Source of the DNA: Hygrophila difformis
Taxonomy: Eukaryota > Streptophyta > Magnoliopsida > Lamiales > Acanthaceae
Direction: 5' to 3'
DNA: 64,000 bases
Assembly (NCBI GenBank): GCA_030278955.1
Contig: JAOANR010000001.1
Coordinates: 5,816,874 to 5,880,873 of the forward strand
The notes under the pieces: model-generated
Told to the model about the DNA's origin: nothing
The model's input: only the letters and a program-made list of their open reading frames with translations
Databases searched by the model: none
In this document: one piece after another, positions 54,358 through 64,000 of the stretch
Layout of the letters: each line of letters starts with the position of its first letter
Position numbering within the stretch: the first letter of the stretch is position 1
Position numbers and translations under genes: made by a program

Positions 54358-54965
54358 AGCAGCAATCTGGAAACAGCAAACAAACAAGTGTCCATCAACT
54401 GCTAAGATTAATTGGAACATACGAGCAATTAAACTTGGAAACAATCCATCATCCTCTCTTCAACCACTATTTCCAAAATTTTTTTTTTTTCAAAAAATAG
54501 ATCATTAAATAATTCAATCAGCTTATTCGAAATAGCACATGCAAGAATGAATAACACAAATCCCGCCAGAGAGAGAACAAATTAGCAATGGAACGACAAC
54601 ACAACCAATCGAAATAGCACATGAAACAAAGGAATTCATTATGAAATCATCGTCACCAATCGAATCAGAGCTAGGTTTAATTAATTAAGGGGAAGAATAT
54701 CAAACCTTAACCCCTACTGCTCTACGAAGGCATTACTTGATTTGAGGATCGAGGAGCGAGATTATACTGTAATTTATTCCCCTTAAATCCACAATCGCAA
54801 CGGGTTTCTTGAATTGCTTAAAAAGGGAGAAATTAGCAACGAATGCCGGTGGGATTTTGGGGGCAATTTTGTCGTGGAAAAGGGAGAACGCCAGCGGTGT
54901 CCTTTTGCGAACCATATTTGTGAACCAATTTGATCGAGGGACCACACAGCGCAGAGCTACAGCGG
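54358..54965 (-). other. 5' UTR and 5' UTR intron of PPH
   Basis: On the minus strand a donor TTAAG|GTTTGATATTC (about 54705) and an acceptor TTCCAG (about 54369) bracket a roughly 335-base intron. The leader exon contains a 70-aa upstream open frame (54733-54945) that I do not recognise; it may be chance. Confidence 0.5.
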
Positions 54966-55628
54966 TGTTTGCTTAACTATACCCGATGCATATCGATGAA
55001 AAAATGATTGAGAAGAAGAAAAACGTCATACTAGTAGGCATTATGCAATCTTCGGAACACAAAAAATGAAAAACGTGGGGAAATCAAATTTGGACGTTGA
55101 ATTGGGGCCAGTGAGAGAGTACGATGAGTTGTCGGTAGCCTTGGGCATTGGTAATTGGCCTACAGCCGATGGGCGACAGGGGTGGCCTCAGGAGGTGACA
55201 AGTGATAATCACCATGTGCAATTTGGAAGATAATAGCAAATGATCGAGATTTGAGAGGAGTGGAGACACAGAGGATTCACCTCTCAAATCTCAATGAATC
55301 CACTCATCAACACAACATTGGTGAATAATTCATCACCTCAGTAATTCATCAACTTACCAATAACCACAGCAAATTTAGGCTAAAAAAAATTCAAACTTTA
55401 GGCTAAAACAATTTAAACTTTAGGCTAAAACTTTAGGCAAATTTAGGCTAAACTTTAATGCACGTTTGCCATGCATGTACAAGGCAAAGGAAAAAATAAT
55501 AATTTTAGGCGTAAAGAAATCCATAGTCCATATATGATAGTATATTAAATGGAACATATAAAAAGTATGATCAGAAATCATCATCTAAAACCCTAATGAC
55601 GAAATCCTCTCAACGACCAATTTTCGCA
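54966..55628. other. spacer between PPH and the glyoxalase-like gene
   Basis: Near 55370-55460 the phrase TTTAGGCTAAA is repeated four to five times at irregular spacing. No other feature. Confidence 0.5.
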
Positions 55629-56168
55629 TCAATTTTCCAAGTCAACAGGCGGATTGTGTTTATCTGAGGGAAGTTTGATCGTCGCCATGGATGATTTCGG
55701 CCTCAGCTTCAGATTCTCGCAGTTGCAGATCTCAATCATGAATCCGTCCGGATCCTTGAAGAACAGCTGATCGATTTTCGGAACTCCGCCGTTCTCTCCC
55801 CCGACGGTTCGCTTCATGTAGTTAACGCCGTGAGACTTCAATTTCCGCTCCATATCCTGCATGTCCTCGCACTGGAACGAGATGTGGTTGTCCATCGGAT
55901 CCAATCGCTCCGTATCCCGCGGCAGTTTCTCCTCGTCCTTGCACTGGAGAAGGTGGATGCCCACGCCGTAGTTGAACAGCCAGGCGCCGTCGAAGTCGAA
56001 GGTCTCCGGCCGCTCAATCAATGCGAAGCCGAGCACTTTGGTGTAGAATTCGATTGATTGCTTCACCGATCGGCAGACGCGAGATACATGGTTCAGCGCC
56101 ATTAGAGGTGTATCGTGATTGCCATCTTTGGCGTTTTGCCGATCTTGATTATCTTCTCCGATCTGCAT
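55629..56168 (-). CDS. glyoxalase I-like VOC-superfamily protein, 179 aa
   Basis: A single exon with one vicinal-oxygen-chelate domain. The beta-strand His in LNHVSRVC (His27), GVGIHLLQ (His72), DNHISF (His95) and the C-terminal Glu in FMIEICN (Glu146) fit the metal-site positions of the family. It starts MALNHVSR-like after a 22-residue leader. Plant members of this clade (Arabidopsis GLYI4/GLYI7 type) are called lactoylglutathione lyase-like; some have lost classic glyoxalase I activity, so methylglyoxal detoxification is possible but not shown by sequence. There is no transit peptide; a cytosolic location is likely. Confidence 0.9.
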   Translation of the reverse strand: MQIGEDNQDRQNAKDGNHDTPLMALNHVSRVCRSVKQSIEFYTKVLGFALIERPETFDFDGAWLFNYGVGIHLLQCKDEEKLPRDTERLDPMDNHISFQCEDMQDMERKLKSHGVNYMKRTVGGENGGVPKIDQLFFKDPDGFMIEICNCENLKLRPKSSMATIKLPSDKHNPPVDLEN

Positions 56169-56274
56169 TTTGATCGTTTTCGTTTTCTTTTTCCTTTTTT
56201 AGTGGTGCTTCGCATTTAAGAGGTGCGGCGGTCGGCGGCGGTGGGATTGAGGAGGCGACGCGTGTAGCTGGTAT

Positions 56275-56284
56275 GACACGTGTC
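56275..56284. promoter_or_regulatory. G-box/ABRE palindrome before the glyoxalase-like gene
   Basis: GACACGTGTC, a perfect 10-bp palindrome with the ACGT core bound by bZIP and bHLH factors, lies 107 bp upstream of the start codon. It would suit ABA- or light-responsive control, which the sequence cannot prove. Confidence 0.55.
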
Positions 56285-56366
56285 GGGTGAGCGACTGGGC
56301 AGTGGCGGTGGTCTTTGCCTTGAGTCTACCTGCCTAAAATTTACTGACTGATTCAGATTGGAGATA

Positions 56367-56738
56367 TACTCCCTTCGTTCCAAAATAATACTCCCTCCGT
56401 CCCATTTAAGATGTCTTGTTTGATTTCTGCACACAATTCAATGTACTTTTTAAATCGATCATATCTCAAAATATATATAAGTAAAAATATTTAAGATGTC
56501 TTGTTTGATTTCTGCACACAATTCAATGTACTTTTTAAATCGATCATATCTCAAAATATATATAAGTAAAAATTATGTGAATTATATATTCGAAAACTAC
56601 ACGATTAGACGAATCTAACAAGACCGGACTCGACTATTTGTTTTCAAATATTTACTTACAATAATATTGAGTCAAAGTTAAACAATGAACAGTGTCAAAA
56701 AGTCAAACAGGACGTCTGAAGTGGGACGGAGGGAGTAG
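56367..56738 (-). mobile_element. Stowaway-like MITE with internal 85-bp duplication
   Basis: The left end is doubled (TACTCCCTTCGTTCC at 56367, TACTCCCTCCGTCCC at 56389). The right end is GTGGGACGGAGGGAGTA. A unit starting ATTTAAGATGTCTTGTTTGA at 56404 is repeated at 56489. The reversed core (AGACGAATCTAACAAGACC) is present. Confidence 0.85.
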
Positions 56739-57003
56739 TATTCCCTCATTCCCATTTAACTTGTCTTGTTTTACTTTTGCACACAATCCAACATATTTTT
56801 TCAACCGTTAATATCTCAAAATACGTACAACAAAAAATTATGTAAAATATATATTCCAAAACTACATAATTATATGATTCTAATAAGATCCAACTCGACT
56901 ATTTTTTTCCAAATATATATATGCAATAGAATCAAGTCAAAATAGAACAATGAACAGTGTCAAAAAGTCAAACATGACAAGTTAGTTGGGATGGAGGGAG
57001 TAG
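56739..57003 (-). mobile_element. Stowaway-like MITE
   Basis: Left TATTCCCTCATTCCCATTTA, right GTTGGGATGGAGGGAGTA. It lies immediately next to the previous MITE and is of the same subfamily (CTTGTCTTGTTTTACTTTTG interior). Confidence 0.85.
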
Positions 57004-57090
57004 TATTTTTAAAAAGTGTTCCAATGTTATTTTGGGTATTTCTATTGAAGTTTTATAATATTATCCTTTATTCTCCCAATGATGCTCATT

Positions 57091-57233
57091 CTCACTCCAT
57101 CTCAATTACATTTATTAGTAAGCGTGAGGGATATAAATAGAAGATTGTATGAAAATAATTATGTTTCTTGACTTGTGTAATGGTTTGTGTAATATTTGCT
57201 AGAAAGATAACTAAAAAATAACGGAGGAAGTAC
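57091..57233. mobile_element. short Stowaway-like MITE remnant
   Basis: Left TCACTCCATCTCAATTACAT, right ATAACGGAGGAAGTA. Short interior without the core. Confidence 0.4.
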
Positions 57234-57235
57234 AT

Positions 57236-57680
57236 GAAACATGATCCATCATCCAAAAGCCCCTTATAAATTACTGTATTATCTTTATCTAAAGTCAATT
57301 TTTAAAATAGGGCGGCTGGTTTGAAAGATTAATTGTGAGCTGTTTATTGATTATATAGGTAATTTGAGTAATAAATTAATTAAATTAATTATTTGATAGT
57401 TTTAAGATAAAATTTTTATTTAAAGTAAATTAATTTTAAAATACTGTTATTTGTAGCGATTTTAAAAGAATTAATTAAATATTATTTTAAGTTATTTTAT
57501 TTTTTTAAAATAAACTAATTTATTTTAAATTAATTAAAATAAGAATTTTAATTAACTTATTCCAAATAATGGAAGCCGAAAAAACATGTACTCCTGTATC
57601 ATCTTTTTGACCTTTTACATTGACAGTCATATTTTTTTTAAAGTCGAAAGCCAACTAATTCACAGTGATATTTGAAATTT
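57236..57680. other. AT-rich spacer
   Basis: No coding or repeat feature beyond general AT richness. Confidence 0.5.
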
Positions 57681-57689
57681 TTTTGGTTA

Positions 57690-58010
57690 AATATGATGCC
57701 CGAGCATCGGCAGAAGAATAACTAAGAAAAACTACTGAAGAGAGATCAACGAGTGAAAATACAAAAACAAAAGGCCATCAACACACCCAGAAAGTGAATC
57801 CCCGCCATATGCGTAGCAAGGTGGGATCGAATGTTATCTGGAAGAAAAATTCAAGTCATGAATAAATCTTCAGAATTGGTACCACGCTAAACAAGCATAT
57901 CAGCAACAAAATTATCTCCTTTCAAAATTTGATACCATCAAAAATCCGGATGGAAGCCGAATAAATCAATAATGGGCCTCATCACAGTAGAAAGAGCATG
58001 ATCCATATCA
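57690..58010 (-). mobile_element. LINE 3'-end remnant (RNase H-like)
   Basis: The minus strand reads ILKGDNFVADMLV, a decayed form of the EGN-VAD block of the plant LINE RNase H-like domain, preceded by a MDHALSTVM-like segment and followed by LPDNIRSHLATHMAGI. Stops interrupt it. No target duplication found. Confidence 0.5.
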
Positions 58011-59019
58011 ACGCCCCCCGATATGAGCCTTTTTTATTTGAAATTATATGTCGATATGATATTTTATAATGTTGAAATGGATAATAATCTTTAATAAGGG
58101 CAATACAGTCTGCACATGCAAAAAATATTGCCCTTATTAAATATACTTCATCCTGTTTAATTTTAAGGATTACACAGTAATTATGCCTTAGGTTTCTACG
58201 TAAACGCTGATTAATCATAAAAAAACGTACAGTCATCCAAATTAATTACACGTCAGCGCTGAATCATCATACTTGCCAAGTCATCAATCTTTTAAATCTT
58301 ATATTTATAATAAATCTATTTATTAGTATAAAAAAATCTTAAAAAAATCTTTTCATATATTTTAAAAAGATATTAATAATATATTTGATATTTATAATGA
58401 ATTTAGTTAAACAATATATTATATTAGATAAAAATCTATTTGTTTGTATAAGAAAATCTTTCTATATGATATGAATTAAAAATAAATTATAATATATTTG
58501 ATATTTATTACGAATTTAATTAAATCAATATATTATAAATTCTGTCATCAAAAAATATATTATAAATTCTTTATTTGAATAATTTATATTTTCATATATA
58601 ATATTAATTATATTAAAATTCGAGCTTATTATATATAATATACATAAAATAAACACTAAATAAAATTAAAAAATAGTATTTCATCAGTAAAAAAAATTTA
58701 ATATATTATTTTATGTACATAAAAATTAATATCATGATAATTTATCTTTTACAAATATTTATTAGTCATTAATCTACTGTATAATTATTAATACTACATC
58801 TGTTCCTTTTTATATAAATATAATATATAAATCAACATATTTTTGCGGGTGGAGTGAGTTAGAAAGATAAAAGTTTTAATATACTTAATCAGTTTAATTA
58901 TACATATAATATTTATAATAGTAGGGGTGGTAATTATGCATTAATTTTTATTTATAATTTATTTACATAACAATTGAATTATACTTTTTTTGTGAAACCG
59001 GGTATAATTTTTTTAGGTG
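58011..59019. other. very AT-rich spacer
   Basis: Blocks such as ATTTGATATTTAT(A/T)A(T/C)GAATTTA and AAAAATCTATTTGTTTGTAT recur loosely around 58310-58560. A CTGTTCCTTTTTATAT fragment at 58800 resembles a lost Stowaway end. Confidence 0.4.
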
Positions 59020-59027
59020 AACACCAG

Positions 59028-59782
59028 TAGTGCTGGACAAATTCGCCGAAAACTCGGTATACCGATCGTACCATACCGAAAAATATCTAAAATGCCGAAT
59101 TTTATGGTATACCGAAATTTTTGGTACGGTATATCACCGTGCCGAATTTTTTTGGTATGGTATCGGTATCAAAATGTAAGAGATTCGGTATACCGAAAAT
59201 ACCGAAATACCGATATAGTATATATAAATATATTATAAAATATATATACAATCACATATTTTGAAAATAAAGAAAATATGTTACATTACATATTTACTAC
59301 TAAACTCAAAAAAAAGAAAAAATAGTTAAGGCCCAAGCCTAATTTCAAATAACCTCAAATTAAGTTTGTATTTTTTATTAAGGAAACCCTAATTCAAAAT
59401 TCAACTCAATGTCTCACGGTCACCGCCAAACTGCCAAATTTCTACTCCAGTTCCAAGTACTCCTCAATCCTCAATGTCACACGATATCAAGTTAATTTAA
59501 AACACTATTGATGTTTTTTTTATCTGAATTACATTATTTTGGTAATTATTTTGTTTGCAATTAATTAAAACTATTATATGAAATTTTTTGTTCGTTGTCA
59601 TAAATAATTTTATATTGGTATATCGATAATACCGAATTTTTATGCCGAATGTTTCGATATACCGAATATTGGTATACCGAAATTATGGTATGGTAATGGT
59701 ATTCATTTTTCATATACCGATATTCACGGTATGGTAACGGTATGAGTGAAATTTTTCGGTATACCGTGGCGGTCCAACCCTA
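59028..59782. mobile_element. hAT-type MITE with perfect 8-bp target duplication
   Basis: Flanked by AACACCAG (59020-59027 and 59783-59790). The ends TAGTGCTGGACAAATTCGCC and, in reverse, TAGGGTTGGACCGCCACGG lead into GGTATACCGAA-rich arms. The centre is AT-rich. Same general class as the elements at 35 and 28955 but with a different arm motif. Confidence 0.9.
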
Positions 59783-59951
59783 AACACCAGGGTATCCTCA
59801 TGCCACTTGAATAGAAAAAAAAAGAAATTATACTTGGTATAATTGAATAATACTTGGTATATGTATTATGAAAAAAAATTCTTCTGTCATTTTGAAAAAA
59901 ATGAAATTATATTTTATTAAAAATTGTGTTTTCATAAATATACTAAAATAA

Positions 59952-60215
59952 TACTCCCTCCGTCCCATTTAACTTGTCTTGTTTCACTTTTGCATACAAT
60001 CCAATACACTTTTTTATCTGTTAATATCTCAAAATATACACAATGAAAAATTATACAAAATATATATTATAAAACTACGTAATCATACGATTCTAACAAG
60101 ACCCATCTCGACTATTTTTTGCTAAATATATACTTGCAATTAAATTGAGTCAAAGCTGAACAATGAACAGTGTAAAAAAGTCAAACAGGACAAGTGCAGT
60201 GGGACGGAGGGAGTA
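59952..60215 (-). mobile_element. Stowaway-like MITE, well preserved
   Basis: Left TACTCCCTCCGTCCCATTTA, right CAGTGGGACGGAGGGAGTA, TA-flanked. Same subfamily as 56367 and 56739. Confidence 0.9.
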
Positions 60216-60270
60216 ATATATAATTTTAAATTAATTGAGTTAATAAGTTTGTATTAAAAAATTAATACAC

Positions 60271-60298
60271 ATGCACGAAGCGCGGGTGAAAAATCTAG
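60271..60298 (+). mobile_element. Helitron-like 3' terminus
   Basis: GCACGAAGCGCGGGTG followed nine bases later by CTAG (60295-60298) and T. The hairpin is degenerate compared with the ends at 26475 and 51319. The 5' end was not found. Confidence 0.4.
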
Positions 60299-60798
60299 TT
60301 TAAATAATTTTGGATTCTGGTGCGGTAGAAGTAGAAGGGAGTATCTTTTAAATAGACATGAAAATATATTAGTATCTTTTAAATAAATATTTTTTTATTT
60401 TCATAATAAGATATAGTAAAATTTAGTACTATAAAAGAAAGAAAGATTAATTAATAGTACTAGTACTGTAATAGAAGCATTATAGAAACTGAAGGTAAAT
60501 TTGGTCAACTGAATAACGGAATAGCGGAACAGGGTGATCTGTTACCGCATAGTAAATCTGTAACTATCAACATCCTCCAGAAGAATCCCAAGAAGCAAAA
60601 ATACTGTACCACTGACTTCTTCACCAGTAGTAACTACTAAGTACCTCGTGCTTCATCTCTTGTACCTTACCATTCCTCCCCCACAAAGCGTAGACTTCAC
60701 TTCTACTCTCCATTCTCCCAGCTGCACCTACACGCACTGCTATCCTCCTCCTCCTCCTCCTCCGTAATCCCGAGTTAACCTCAACCACCGCCGCCACC
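60299..60798 (+). promoter_or_regulatory. promoter and 5' UTR of the methyltransferase gene
   Basis: Spacer that becomes C/T-rich, with a CTCCTC run at about 60744-60762. The start codon context is CCGCCGCCACCATGT. No clear TATA box identified. Confidence 0.45.
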
Positions 60799-63700
60799 AT
60801 GTTCCGGGACGTGTCGGCGTGCAACACCTATAACTACGGCGACGCCATCTACTGGGACGCCCGCTACGTCCAGGAGGCTGATTGCGGCTCCTTCGATTGG
60901 TACCAACGCTATTCCGCCCTCCGCCCCTTCATTCGAAAGTACTTCTCCCCCAATTCCCGCGTCCTCATGGTCGGTTGCGGAAATGCCGGTATCTTTTCTC
61001 TTTTCTTCAATTTTCATTTCACTTTCTTGAATAAAGTTTCAATTTTAGATTCCTTGGCTGCTTTCCGCTGAATTGGAGGCGTCCCTAGCTCTATGCAATG
61101 AGTAAATATAGTTTTATGGAGAATTTGGGATTCAGTTCAGTAATTTTAAGATTTGGAAAGTGGAATAGTTGATGGTTTAGAGCCAATTTTAAGATATCCT
61201 TTGTTTTCTGGTTGGGATTTGGTTCAATTGAATGCTATAGCTGGAGACTGGAATATCAATTTGTTTGGCTAAATTCAACCTTCTTGCCCAATTCGCCAAT
61301 TTTTATATAATTTCTTTTACTTAAATATTCTGTCATTGTCGTGATATATACGATCATATAAAGATTTAGGATTTGTGATTTCGCATGTTATTCTTTCTTT
61401 CTTTCTTTCTTTCTTTTTTTTTCAAAAAATAAAAATAAAATCATTTCCTTCACGTATTGAATCTTCTTTTTTGTTCTAGTTTTTGTTATATACTTTGAAT
61501 GTTTTGTTGTTTGAATATGATATACTTTTGAGCTCTATAAGAGTAGTTAAACCACAGTGTGACTTATTTTCTAGTTATCTCGGAGGATATGGTTAAGGAT
61601 GGTTTTGAAGACATAATGAACGTAGACATATCATCCGTGGCTATTGAGATGATGAAGAAGAAGTATGAACATGTTCCTCAATTGAAGTGTATCCTTGCAT
61701 GGATAAGTGCTTAGGCGAACCTTTTCTGTTAATTTCGTACAGTTTCTCTGTCTGGGGGACTTTTTCCACTATCTCCTAAGTCCTAATAAATAAATCAGTT
61801 GAAAACCAATTGTACCTTTTGGTTGTGTTTGTGTTGAGATTATTTTCATGTTTTAATTACCATTCTCCAGTTGTAAAATATCTGAACTTTCAATCCTAGA
61901 TGTCCTTACAATGCTTTCTAGACATGCAAATGGATGTTAGAGATATGAGTTTCTTTCCTGATGATTCTTTTGATGGTGTTATCGATAAAGGTAATGGGGT
62001 GCAGTATTCCGTCCTAAATGCATTTTGATTTAGTAATTTTGACCATTGATATGATTTAAATCATCATAAATTGGCCTTTTGTCTTTGGCACGTTATGCTG
62101 GTCTGGATAACAGGGACTCTCGACTCATTGATGGTGCGTTATGTATTTCCTTAATTTTATATTTTCTTTAATGTAGTCCCTAACAAATTCAATGGTTCTT
62201 TTCCTCCTTTTCTCTCTTAATCCTGGATCTAAAGTGCGGAACTGAGGCTCCAATTAGTGCTTCTCAAATGATGGGGGAAGTGAGCAGGTTCTTGATTTCA
62301 TAGACTTTCCAATTCAATTTTAAATCATAGTCCATCTTCGTGATTTATTTTGTTTTGGAATTATTTAATTATCTTTACTGCTTAAAACTGTTTAGTAACA
62401 AGATTTCGGTTAACTTTCTTTGTAGGCTTCTTAAACCTGGAGGAGTTTATATGTTGGTAAATTTATGCCCGGATTTTTTTCTTATTATTTATTTTTATTT
62501 TATATCTTGCCTTGTTTTTCACTGCAACTTGCAATCTAAAGTAGATATCCCTTCCTGAACTATTTTGCAGATAACATATGGTGATCCTACTGTTCGGATG
62601 CCCCATATCAATCGGCCAGTCTACAATTGGAATATTGAACTTTACATCATACGTAAGTGATTTTTCCCAACATACAAGTCCTTCTTATGTTATACTTTAA
62701 GATTATTCTACATGTTAAGCCCATCAAGACATCTTTCATCCCATGTTCTTTGTGTTTCTTGTTGGATCATCATCGGCAGGACACCCATTGTGTGCTCTCT
62801 GTTATTCTTTTCTGCATGTTATATGGCTGGCTGCTCCTGCTTTTGTATTAAATATGTAAACTTCTTCTTTTGCGCATCTACACTTGTTTTTTAGCTAAAG
62901 AAACTTGTCACCCTAGCGGCCTAGCCCAGCCACGAAGATATTATTCAATATTCATGATATCTCTTGCCATCAATAGAGGACCTGCTTGGTATTTCCTTGA
63001 ACCTCTTCATAGTTCTTTCAGAGCACATACTATCTTCAAGACAATATCAAGTGTCCTCCAATAATGAAAATCTGTAACCACCTTAGAAAGAATCCGAGGG
63101 AACATTGAAATAGTTTTTTTTATTTCTACTTGAAGAGAACAATTATGCAGCATGTGTCATGCCCAAACCTTGATTTGGCCAGATCTGAAAGTAATACTTG
63201 TGTGCACAAGGGTAAAACTACAGATCATGAAACAGCTACCTTTCATCCAGTGCCCTTGCAACATATAAACACTGATCACATTCTACGGACCAATATGACA
63301 TATGAGTTGTGGCTCAAATGCTTCGTTTCAGATGTTAGAATGCAATTTGTTTGAATCATATATGTATTGTTGAGTACTAATATATGCTACTTGGTTCTCC
63401 TCCCTAACAACTTAAGCTTTTAGGAGAGTTGGTTCATATTAGGGTCTATTATATTTAATCTGCAGTAGTTGCATAATTGCATCCTGATCCATCTCATTGT
63501 TGGGTGCTATATTTCTGTTGCTTTAGAAAAAGCACAAAAATTGTGCTTTAGTTGTCTTGTTCATTTAGTTCTTTTTGTAGATGCTGATATTCATTTAATG
63601 TTGTAATTATAGTAATTTCAAGAGTGAGTTAAAAAAACACATAGAAAATGACAGAAAATGGATAAAAAGTAAGTGAATCAGATGGGTTTAAGCGGAATGT

Positions 63701-64000
63701 GGAAAAAGGAAGGTAATTGCATGAGAAAACTCGGGTTGATAGCTCGTATCTAGGACCTAAACATTCAATTTGAGTAACTAGGAAGCAATAAGAACTGATT
63801 ACATTTGCAGTAATTAGTCAAACTCTCTAGAGTATTTCCTTGTGCCGTTTCAAAACTGCAGATAAATGCTTACGGCAATAGAAACATGATCAACAATATT
63901 GCACCCTTGAAGAAGTTTGTAATGTTGTTATATTCTTCACTTGGCAGCTAGACCTGGATTTCAAAGGCCCGCTGGATCCACCAAGGCAAAGTCCCACCTT
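60799..64000 (+). CDS. METTL13/EEF1AKMT4-type SAM-dependent methyltransferase, 3' part outside the window
   Basis: Eight exons seen, all in phase: 60799-60988, 61575-61688, 61922-61990, 62114-62133, 62235-62287, 62426-62456, 62571-62652 and from 63948 to the window end. The SAM-binding motif I is VLMVGCGNAV (residues ~54-63), then NVDISSVAIEMM, MDVRDM and the family hallmark DKGTLDSLM. LLKPGGVYMLITYGDP is motif IV-VI-like. Animal members methylate elongation factor 1A lysines; the plant substrate is inferred. The seventh intron is 1.3 kb. The protein continues beyond the window, so its C-terminus is unknown. Confidence 0.88.

Overview
The window is nuclear DNA of a flowering plant, almost certainly a eudicot. 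Its host genes have many short GT-AG introns. The spacers are AT-rich and packed with plant-type mobile DNA: Stowaway MITEs, hAT and Helitron elements, tRNA-derived SINEs, LINE ends and Mutator-like elements. The genus cannot be fixed from the sequence alone. There is one 500-base assembly gap (12911-13410).

Layout. (1) 1-2.1 kb: a low-complexity hAT-type element and a Helitron 3' end. (2) 2109-23699: one very large Mutator-like element (MULE). It has diverged long terminal inverted repeats and a perfect 9-bp flanking duplication, TATTTGATT. Two genes converge inside it. The minus-strand gene is a MuDR-type transposase whose four exons join in frame (843 aa): DNA-binding N-terminus, DDE core, SWIM finger and zinc knuckles. 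The plus-strand gene starts with an intact DUF1985 half and continues into a broken Ulp1-like (SUMO-protease family) half. Between their 3' ends lies a degenerate Gly/WG-rich fragment resembling an Argonaute-hook protein tail. The element also holds a 149-bp minisatellite, a mosaic repeat field, an LTR-like insertion in a transposase intron, and clusters of palindromic GGTTCGTG/CACGAACC motifs at both ends and in front of both genes. (3) 23.7-31 kb: gene-free nest of small elements, including a LINE with an 18-bp target duplication, a non-autonomous Helitron and SINEs. (4) 31-64 kb: the host gene block. It holds a CCCH zinc finger/RRM protein (+), an F-group bZIP of the bZIP19/23 zinc-sensor type (-), ribosome biogenesis factor NOP53 (-), pheophytinase PPH (-), a glyoxalase-I-like VOC protein (-) and a METTL13/EEF1AKMT4-type methyltransferase (+, running off the window). 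Spacers carry about a dozen Stowaway-like MITEs. A Helitron (about 46.0-51.3 kb) contains a decayed helicase gene that is itself interrupted by a 1-kb Pack-MULE-like element.

How the parts work together. The host genes are unrelated housekeeping or regulatory genes (RNA binding, zinc homeostasis, 60S biogenesis, chlorophyll breakdown, carbonyl detoxification, protein methylation) and do not form a pathway. The functional unit of most interest is the large MULE: its apparently intact transposase, the decayed Ulp1 partner and the repeated palindromic motif suggest a recently active element whose ends and promoters share one recognition sequence. That last step is inference. Exon joins were worked out by hand from splice signals and frame; none is backed by transcript data.
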